Program-made: the position numbers and the translations under genes | The notes under the pieces: generated by a model | What the model was told of the DNA's origin: nothing | Databases searched by the model: none | The model's input: the letters and a program-made list of their open reading frames with translations, nothing else | In this document: positions 56,583 through 64,000 of the stretch, piece by piece | Layout of the letters: each line of letters begins with the position of its first letter | Numbering within the stretch: position 1 is the stretch's first letter | DNA from: Hormiphora californensis | Taxonomy: Eukaryota; Ctenophora; Tentaculata; Cydippida; Pleurobrachiidae | Direction: 5' to 3' | Length of the DNA stretch: 64,000 nucleotides | NCBI GenBank assembly: GCA_020137815.1 | Contig: CM035352.1 | Span: forward strand, 6,121,159 to 6,185,158

Positions 56583-56897
56583 ATATTACTGTTGAAGCAC
56601 CTGGGTCTACAGACACACTCTCATCAGTAACTGTCAACTGTTCGCTAACAGACTTTGTTGAATCCCAAACTATCTCCTGGTCTATAACCAACGTTACCGG
56701 AGTCTCTAGTATTTCATCCAGCACTTCTGGATTCACCATATCTAGTCTGACTAACTACAGTAATTATCTGGAGGAGGAAAGTTTGGTGATCGATAAAGAC
56801 TTGGTGCTGCAGACACTGACAGGAATCGATTTCGTGACGGTAACTTGTGAAGCAGGTGGTATCACTGAAAGTACTGACATTACCCTTACAATGCCAG
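56583..56897 (+). CDS. Whole-domain Ig exon Y1 (type Ya)
   Basis: Acceptor cctttttctag, phase 1-1, 315 bp. SSVTVNCSLTDFVES, QTISWSITNVTG (Cys and Trp), IDFVTVTCEAGG, ITLTMP. Confidence 0.92.
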
Positions 56898-57014
56898 GTT
56901 AGTTGTATGATCGAAGTCGAAATTGATAAGTCAAACTCAACTTCTCAAGTTTATATCTCTATAAATCCTCTTAGTATAATTAATCATAACTGTCGTTAAC
57001 TTGTTCTTCTTCAG

Positions 57015-57344
57015 AGATCGAAGTTACAACAGATGCACTTGAGATACAGAATAACGCTCCTGTCACATTTTCCTGTAACGTATCCAATGCTGACAGCCAA
57101 GTTACTGTCCTTTTCACTGGGGGAGACTTGTTAAGTCCGGATCTGGACGAACTGTCGGCCACCAATTCAAACTTTACCGTCGATCAGGGTACTTATCATA
57201 GTAGCAACAGAACTCAGGTTGCGGAATTGGTGGTTCTTCAGTCTTTCTTGGAGACACTACCAAGTGGAAATATGACTGTGACTTGCGAGATTAATGACAC
57301 TATGTTTGAAGAAACTTCATCGGAAGTTGAACTCTTTTTACCCT
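57015..57344 (+). CDS. Whole-domain Ig exon X2 (type Xb)
   Basis: 330 bp, phase 1-1. Differs from Xa at the 3' end: NDTMFEETSSEVELFLP, donor after CCCT. Confidence 0.92.
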
Positions 57345-57473
57345 GTAAGTGTTCTACTATTAATAGTCATGTCGATGATTTTAAAACAGGAGGTCGGTAT
57401 ATGGATGCTTGAGATCATCCAAATAAGTTATCACTTTGTAAATGTCATCATTCGCTAATATTACCTCTCTTAG

Positions 57474-57790
57474 ATATTACTATTGAAGCACCTGCGTCTA
57501 CAGACACACTCACATCAGTAACTGTCAACTGTTCGCTAACAGACTTTGTTGAATCCCAAACAATCTCCTGGTCTATATAACCAACGTTCCCGGAGTCTCT
57601 AGTATTTCATCCAGCACTTCTGGATTCACCATATCCAGTCTGACTAACTACAGTAATTATCTGGAGGAGGAAAATTTGGTGATCAATAAAGACTTGCTGC
57701 AGATACTGCCTGCAGCAATCGATTTCGTGACGGTAACTTGTGAAGCAGATGGTATCACTGAAAGTACTAACATTACCCTAACAAAGCCAG
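57474..57790 (+). pseudogene. Ig exon Y2 (type Yb) with 2-bp insertion and early stop
   Basis: 317 bp. An extra TA at about 57574-57577 (tctatataacc against tctataacc in Y1, Y3-Y5) makes TAA right after TISWSI. Splice sites are intact. Because flanking phases are 1-1, skipping this exon would keep the frame. Sequencing error is also possible. Confidence 0.85.
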
Positions 57791-57876
57791 GTTAGTTTCA
57801 TGACGTTTGGAAACAGAATCAATAGCCAGCTTGATACTCTGATAGTAGTTCACTATATAATGTCATTCTTCTTCAG

Positions 57877-58206
57877 AGATCGAAGTTACAACAGATGAAC
57901 TTGAGATACAGAATAACGCTCCTGTCACATTTTCCTGTAACGTATCCAATGCTGACAGCCAAGTTACTGTCCTTTTCACTGGGGGAGACTTGTTAAGTCC
58001 GGATCTGGACGAACTGTCGGCCACCAATTCAAACTTTACCGTCGATCAGGGTACTTATCATAGTAGCAACAAAACTCAGGTTGCGGAATTGGTGGTTCTG
58101 CAGTCTTTCTTGGAGACACTGCCTAGTGGAAATATGACTGTGACTTGTGAGATTAATGGTACTGTGTTCAACGAAGATTCGCCGGAGGTTGAACTTTTCG
58201 TTCCAA
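57877..58206 (+). CDS. Whole-domain Ig exon X3 (type Xa)
   Basis: 330 bp, phase 1-1. Nearly identical to X1, including the FNEDSPEVELFVP end. The hAT-like insertion lies in its downstream intron. Confidence 0.92.
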
Positions 58207-58240
58207 GTAAGTACCTAGGTCCTAGACTCATGCTGAAATT

Positions 58241-59586
58241 CAGGAAACGACCGAACCGGGTTTTTTTCCACCGAACCGAACCGAACCGAATTTGAAAAAC
58301 TTTTTTACCGAACCGAACCGAACCGAACCGAACCGAATTTCGGTAACCGAACCGAACCGAACCATACAAAACTTTTTCTGTATAAATGTTTTTCTAAAAA
58401 GTCATGGAGAGCACCGATCAAGGTATTGAGAATCATTCTCTGAAATTTTGTTAAAAAATGTTTGAAAAATTTCAAAGTCAATTTTGTGAAAAAATTTTCA
58501 AAGTCAATTTTATCGTAAATTTTCTATGTCAATTTTTGCGTACGAATCGTGTTTCGAATCGGCAATGCTATACGGGAATGGTATTGCTAATTAGCAGGAT
58601 TAAACGAACCATGAATCGTGTCTCTCTAAATTTCCTAATTGGATTTGATGGGGGATCACGTATCAGCACAATCCATCTCGGACCCACTAATTACCAACAT
58701 CACTCCCGTTTAGCATTGTCGATTAGAAACACGATTCGTATACCATAATTTACTTAAAATATTTTTCACAAAAAAATTTCACAAAATTTCAGGTAATGAT
58801 TCTCAATACCTTGATCGATGCTCTCCATGAATTTTTAGAGAAACATTTAATTTTGTGAAAAAACTTTGTAAAATATTTCAAAGTCAATTTCGGAAAAAAA
58901 ATCTATGTCAATTTTGCCGTACGAATCGTGTTGCGAATCGGTGATGCTATGCGGCAGTGCTCTCGCTAATTAGCAGGATTTATTGAAACATGAATCGTTT
59001 CCCCTAAACTTCCTAATTAGATTTGATGGGGGATCACGTATCAGCATAATCCATCTCGGACCCACTAATTAGCAACATCACTCCCGCTTAGCAATACCGA
59101 TTCGAAACACGATTCGTACGCAAAAATTGACATAGAAATTTTCCATAAAATTGACTTTGAAATATTTTCCAAACTTTTTTACAAAATTTCAGAGAATGAT
59201 TCTTAACACCTTGATCGGTGCTATCCATGAATTTTTTGAAAAAAAAGTTTCTGAATTTGTTGACCCTCTCATGAGGACACGATTCGACGGGAAGTCAGGT
59301 ATCAAATCAATCCATATCGAACCCGCTAACTAGCGAAATCATTTCCACATAGCACCACCGATTTGAAATAGGGTTAATACGGCGAAATTGACATTGAAAT
59401 CCATACAATTTTCGTGAAATAATTGAAAAATTTTGCATGAAAAAGCCCAATTTCTGGGCATTTTTTGACCAAAAAATTCGGTGGTTCGGCCAAAATTTCC
59501 TACCGAACCGAACCGAACCGAACCGCCCAAAAAACACCGAATTTCCGAACCGAACCGAACCGAACCGAATATTCGGTCGCTTCCTG
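58241..59586. mobile_element. 1,346-bp hAT-like element with perfect 8-bp TSD
   Basis: Ends CAGGAAACGACCGAACCG / complement-like ATTCGGTCGCTTCCTG. TSD ctgaaatt at 58233-58240 and 59587-59594. Subterminal (CCGAA)n arrays at both ends. The interior has three related copies of a block with gattctcaataccttgat (58398 reverse, 58798, 59197). No transposase. Confidence 0.9.
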
Positions 59587-59649
59587 CTGAAATTAAAAGT
59601 TCAAATGAATACTTAATAGTTATCAACTACTTCTAACTCCCTTTTCTAG

Positions 59650-59964
59650 ATATTACTGTTGAAGCACCTGGGTCTACAGACACACTCTCATCAGAAACTG
59701 TCAACTGTTCGCTAACAGACTTTGTTGAATCCCAAACTATCTCCTGGTCTATAACCAACGTTACCGGAGTCTCTAGTATTTCATCCAGCACTTCTGGATT
59801 CACCATATCCAGTCTGACTAACTACAGTAATTATCTGGAGGAGGAAAGTTTGGTGATCGATAAAGACTTGGTGCTGCAGACACTGACAGGAATCGATTTC
59901 GTGACGGTAACTTGTGAAGCAGGTGGTATCACTGAAAGTACTGACATTACCCTTACAATGCCAG
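59650..59964 (+). CDS. Whole-domain Ig exon Y3 (type Ya)
   Basis: 315 bp, phase 1-1. Matches Y1 closely (SSETVNCSLTDF for SSVTVNCSLTDF). Confidence 0.92.
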
Positions 59965-60088
59965 GTTAGTTGTATGATCGAAGTCGAAATTGATAAGTCA
60001 AACTCAACTTCTCTTGTTTATATCTCTTTAAATCCTCTTAGTATAATTAATCATAACTGTCGTTAACTGATAACTCATCCTTCTTCAG

Positions 60089-60418
60089 AGATCGAAGTTA
60101 CAACATATGCACTTGAGATACAGAATAACGCTCCTGTCACATTTTCCTGTAACGTATCCAATGCTGACAGCCAAGTTACTGTCCTTTTCACTGGGGGAGA
60201 CTTGTTAAGTCCGGATCTGGACGAACTGTCGGCCACCAATTCAAACTTTACCGTCGATCAGGGTACTTATCATAGTAGCAACAGAACTCAGGTTGCGGAA
60301 TTGGTGGTTCTACAGTCTTTCTTGGAGACACTGCCAAGTGGAAATATGACTGTGACTTGTGAGATTAATGACACTATGTTTGAAGAAACTTCATCGGAAG
60401 TTGAACTCTTTTTACCAT
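60089..60418 (+). CDS. Whole-domain Ig exon X4 (type Xb)
   Basis: 330 bp, phase 1-1. Matches X2, with Asp to Tyr near the start (TTYALEIQ). Same FEETSSEVELFLP end. Confidence 0.92.
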
Positions 60419-60547
60419 GTAAGTGTTCTACTATTAATAGTCATGTCGATGATTTTAAAACAGGAGGTCGGTATATGGATGCTTGAGATCATCCAAATAA
60501 GTTATCACTTTGTAAATGTCATCATTCGCTAATATTACCTCTCTTAG

Positions 60548-60865
60548 ATATTACTGTTGAAGCACCTGCGTCTACAGACACACTCTCATCAGTAACTGTC
60601 AACTGTTCACTAACAGACTTTGTTGAATCCCAAACTATCTCCTGGTCTATAACCAACGTTCCCGGAGTCTCTAGTATTTCATCCAGCACTTCTGGATTCA
60701 CCATATCCAGTTTGACTAACTACAGTAATTATCTGGAGGAGGAAAATTTGGTGATCGATAAAGACTTGGTGCTGCAGACACTGCCTGCAGCAATAGATTT
60801 CGTGACGGTAACTTGTGAAGCGGATGGTATCACTGAAAGTACTAACATTACCCTAACAAGGCCAG
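60548..60865 (+). CDS. Whole-domain Ig exon Y4 (type Yb), intact
   Basis: 318 bp, phase 1-1. Sister of Y2 without the TA insertion. Shares TLPAAIDFVTVTCEADG and NITLTRP. Confidence 0.92.
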
Positions 60866-60951
60866 GTTAGTTTCATGACGTTTGGAAACAGAATCAATAG
60901 CCAGCTTGATACTCTGATAGTAGTTCACTATATAATGTCATTCTTCTTCAG

Positions 60952-61281
60952 AGATCGAAGTTACAACAGATGAACTTGAGATACAGAATAACGCTCCTGT
61001 CACATTTTCCTGTAACGTATCCAATGCTGACAGCCAAGTTACTGTCCTTTTCACTGGGGGAGACTTGTTAAGTCCGGATCTGGACGAACTGTCGGCCACC
61101 AATGCAAAGTTTACCGTCGATCAGGGTACTTATCATAGTAGCAACAGAACTCAGGTCGCGGAATTGGTGGTTCTGCAGTCTTTCTTGGAGACACTGTCTA
61201 GTGGAAATATGACTGTGACTTGTGAGATTAATGATACTGTGTTCAGCGGAGATTCGCCGGAGGTTGAACTTTTTGTTCCAA
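60952..61281 (+). CDS. Whole-domain Ig exon X5 (type Xa)
   Basis: 330 bp, phase 1-1. Small changes: ATNAKFTV and FSGDSPEVELFVP. Confidence 0.92.
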
Positions 61282-61363
61282 GTAAGTACCTAGACTCATG
61301 CTGAAATTAAAAGTTCAAATGAATACTTAATAGTTATCAACTACCTCTAACTCCCTTTTCTAG

Positions 61364-61678
61364 ATATTACTGTTGAAGCACCTGCGTCTACAGACACACT
61401 CTCATCAGTAACTGTTAACTGTTCGCTAACAGACTTTCTTGAATCCCAAACTATCTCCTGGTCTATAACCAACGTTACCGGAGTCTCTAGTATTTCTTCC
61501 AGTACTTCTGGATTCACCATATCCAGTCTGACTAACTACAGTAATTATCTGGAGGAGGAAAGTTTGGTGATCGATAAAGACTTGGTGCTGCAGACACTGA
61601 CAGGAATCGATTTCGTGGCTGTAACTTGTGAAGCAGATGGTATCACTGAAAGTACTAACATTACCATATCGATGCCAG
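61364..61678 (+). CDS. Whole-domain Ig exon Y5 (type Ya)
   Basis: 315 bp, phase 1-1. DFLESQTISWSITNVTG, IDFVAVTCEADG. Last unit of the array. Confidence 0.92.
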
Positions 61679-61770
61679 GTTAGTTTTATTACTGTTGGAG
61701 TTGGAGAATTATAGAGTATGCTCTAAGTTATTTATCATGAAACCACATGCTAACAATATCTTCTTTATAG

Positions 61771-62073
61771 TTGTCGAAGTATCTGGTCCAACCGAAGCCA
61801 CCAATGTTGTCAGTATCACCTTCACCTGTACTATTACTGGCCTTATGGAACCCACCAGCCAGGTGACGTGGAGCTTTGGAAGTGTTAATGCCACTTACAC
61901 GAATAGCTCTGGTTTCTACTCCTTCACTACCAATGGGTTTACTGGCGGTGTACAAGAGGAAGTGTTAACATTGGAACCCGATCAACTTAGCCTCATGTCG
62001 GATAATGAGGTTATCACTTGTAGTGTTGCTGATTTGTATAATGGTACCCTGGAAGTGGAGATCACACAACTAG
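61771..62073 (+). CDS. Whole-domain Ig exon c32
   Basis: Acceptor tctttatag, phase 1-1, 303 bp. VVSITFTCTITGLME, QVTWSFGS, DNEVITCSVADLY, LEVEITQL. All three core positions present. Confidence 0.92.
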
Positions 62074-62164
62074 GTTCGTCATGTTAATTATCATATAGTA
62101 TTCTAGGTATAATGGTTATACTCATTGGAGTTTTGTATCTAACTACCACTCCTCCACCCTCTAG

Positions 62165-62464
62165 ATTTGGACCTTGAGTTGACGGCTGAGAGTTATATTG
62201 TCGTCCAGGGTGATGACATTGTCCTCACATGTACTGTTTCTGGTACGATAGACTCGTCCAATGTTACCTTTACGGGTAACCTAACCGGCGACAATGACAT
62301 CTCTTGGGGTACAGCTGTGGAAGGCAATGTTATCAACTATGCACAGGACCACGTGTTAACCATCGGGCCTTACTATAATGCATATGGTAATGGAGTGTAC
62401 AATTGTACACTGGAGGACTATGATGGTTTCACCGATTCAATTGAGATTGAGATATTTTCTCCCG
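62165..62464 (+). CDS. Whole-domain Ig exon c33
   Basis: Acceptor accctctag, phase 1-1, 300 bp. GDDIVLTCTVSGTID, SNVTFTGNLTGD (no Trp), YGNGVYNCTLEDYD with the F-strand Y-x-C. Confidence 0.91.
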
Positions 62465-62551
62465 GTTAGTTATTATCCCCAAGAATTGTGACTGCTTATA
62501 GTTCATTGCATCCCGCCATGTCCCAGCGTATCACCTAGGTACTACATGATA

Positions 62552-63157
62552 CAGGGTGTTCATTTTGGATCTTTACAAGCGTTGGGATTCACCCAGGAAA
62601 AAGTTTGCAAGATTAGCTTATGAAACTTCATACTTGGACTATTCTATACCCTCTTTCAAGGTTCCTGGTGTTTCGGAGCTGTAGCACCCCGGGAAGTGTG
62701 TTTTTTCATCAAAACTACCAAAAGGATTTTTTTGCTGGTGCTGAGACTTTGCTAATTTTTTTTGGGTATTTTCCATGCCAATCCCAAAGTTTCATGGAGA
62801 TTGGATGTGTTTTTCGGTCTCAGAATTTCGAAAAAAGTGGCTGGAAAGACTCTAAAACGGCTCAAAAATCGACATTTTAGAGTCTTTCCAGCCACTTTTT
62901 TGGAAATTTTGAGACCGTAAAGCACATCCAATCACCATGAAACTTTGGGATTGACATGGAAAATACCCAAAAAACATTTATCAAAGTCTCAGCACCAGCA
63001 AAAATACACTTCCCGGGGTGCTAGATCTCTGAAAACACCAGGAACCTTGAATGAGGGTATAGAATAGTCCAAGTATGAAGTTTCATAAGCTAATCTTGCA
63101 ACCTTTTTTCTGGGTGAAGCCCAACGCTTGTTATAAAGATCCAAAATGAACACCGTG
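62552..63157. mobile_element. 606-bp palindromic TIR element, CAGGGTGTTC ends
   Basis: Arms of about 300 bp meet at about 62870; ends CAGGGTGTTCATTTTGGATC / complement with TA at 62550-62551 and 63158-63159. Complete relative of the half copy at 3800-4067. Confidence 0.82.
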
Positions 63158-63239
63158 TATGACTGTGTTTTTGTGCACGCTATACGGTGATGCAGCATCA
63201 GAAACCAAATCAGATTTAACCCATATTCGGCCTCCGCAG

Positions 63240-63533
63240 TGATAATATCCTCGCCCGCGGATGATCTTGGCTGGCTGTCCGAGGGAGACTCTCTCACCCT
63301 GACTGCAGTTGCCTCTCCTGCACCCGATGGAGTGGATGTGTCTGCAACGTGGCTATTTGAGGGGGGTGATGTTGATACAAGCATCTACACCAGTCTCTCA
63401 GCCACGACAACAGATTCTACCGCAAAACTGGTCATTGGCTATCTAGATGCATCCCTTAGCGGGTTTTACACATGTGTCTTTGTATTTGGTGAACAAGAAA
63501 TCTTGACTAACAGCTCTGCCGTGGCAGTTGCAG
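63240..63533 (+). CDS. Whole-domain Ig exon c34
   Basis: Acceptor cctccgcag, phase 1-1, 294 bp. GDSLTLTAVASPAPD (B-strand Cys replaced by Ala), VSATWLFEGGD (Trp), DASLSGFYTCVFVFG (F Cys). The gene continues past the window. Confidence 0.9.
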
Positions 63534-63596
63534 GTATATACTATTATACATGAATAATAATACTTGGTTTCACTAATTGAATCACATTATCCACAT

Positions 63597-64000
63597 GGTA
63601 ACCCCTTATCACCCACTAGGTATCACCATGGTAACCCCTTATCACCCACTAGGTATCACTATGGTAACCTCTTATCACCCACTAGGTATCACCATGGTAA
63701 CCCATTATCACCCACTAGGTATCACCATGGTAACCCCTTATCACCCACTAGGTATCACCATGGTAACCCCTTATCACCCACTAGGTATCACCATGGTAAC
63801 CCCTTATCACCCACTAGGTATCACTATGGTAACCTCTTATCACCCACTAGGTATCACTATGGTAACCTCTTATCACCCACTAGGTATCACCATGGTAACC
63901 CCTTATAACTCACTAGGTATCACCATGGTAACCCCTTATCACCCACTAGATATAAGATATCACCATGGTAACACCTTATCACCCACTAGGTATCACCATG
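63597..64000 (+). repeat. 33-bp minisatellite, runs off the window
   Basis: About 12 units, each with ATCACCATGGTAACC and CTTATCACCCACTAGGT. It shares the CCATGGTAAC half-site with the array at 4291-4502. It sits in the intron after c34. Confidence 0.93.

Noticed and set aside
62620-62880. 86-codon frame inside the palindromic element
   Set aside because: Lies in one arm of a TIR element and is mirrored, in damaged form, in the other arm and in the half copy at 3818-4108.
63597-64000. CRISPR-like array (also 4291-4502 and 47588-48035)
   Set aside because: Units are contiguous without unique spacers, in animal introns; these are minisatellites.
1-64000. A defined allorecognition or immune locus
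   Set aside because: Many Ig domains, sequons and repeat exons make it tempting, but no tail motif, membrane segment or recognised family member supports a specific function.

Overview
This window is metazoan nuclear DNA. Its exons are short, most introns are phase 1, and gt/ag splice borders with pyrimidine tracts are clear. It carries many non-autonomous transposons and minisatellites. I see no bacterial or viral gene organisation. The species cannot be fixed by eye; a marine invertebrate is a reasonable guess. Nearly all coding sequence belongs to one giant extracellular immunoglobulin-like (Ig) gene, or to near-identical copies of it. It is rich in N-x-S/T sequons. I found no start codon exon, signal peptide, transmembrane segment, cytoplasmic tail or stop exon, so the gene runs past both window edges or lies partly outside this assembly.

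Layout. (1) Positions 1-13780, plus strand: 22 Ig exons (A arm), mostly half-domains split near the core Trp. Their introns hold Helitron-like elements, hairpin elements, a minisatellite of RFX X-box-like sites (4291-4502) and a 1.63 kb palindromic element (6359-7986). (2) 14141-16306: a hairpin MITE and a foldback element with very long inverted arms. (3) 16307-21766: non-coding repeats plus a reverse-oriented, frame-damaged copy (C arm, 16.9-19.5 kb) of a piece found again at 39.0-41.8 kb. (4) 21767-21866: a 100-N scaffold gap. (5) 21867-38870: a second copy of the module left of the gap, then the reverse complement of the whole A arm (A-prime), which reaches about 0.5 kb past the window's left edge. 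A-prime exons match A exons but 17 of 21 are shorter by 1 or more bases and none is longer. (6) 39807-63533: plus-strand Ig exons in good condition, about 34 exons whose splice phases chain into one frame of roughly 2,680 codons. From 52.3 kb on, most exons are complete symmetric 1-1 Ig domains, except the split pair c20/c21.

The most striking part is 56136-61678, ten whole-domain exons alternating between two types (X and Y). They form 2.5 copies of a four-exon higher-order unit (Xa-Ya-Xb-Yb). One intron carries a 1,346 bp hAT-like insertion with a perfect 8-bp target duplication, and the sister introns show the empty site. One Y exon has a 2-bp insertion and an early stop. Elsewhere, a 30-bp coding minisatellite that encodes one glycosylation sequon per repeat is split by a 1,340 bp palindromic element.

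The exons together describe a very long, heavily glycosylated surface or secreted Ig protein. A role in adhesion or self/non-self recognition is only a guess. The large inverted repeats may be two haplotypes or true duplications joined badly in assembly; evidence for each reading is given below.
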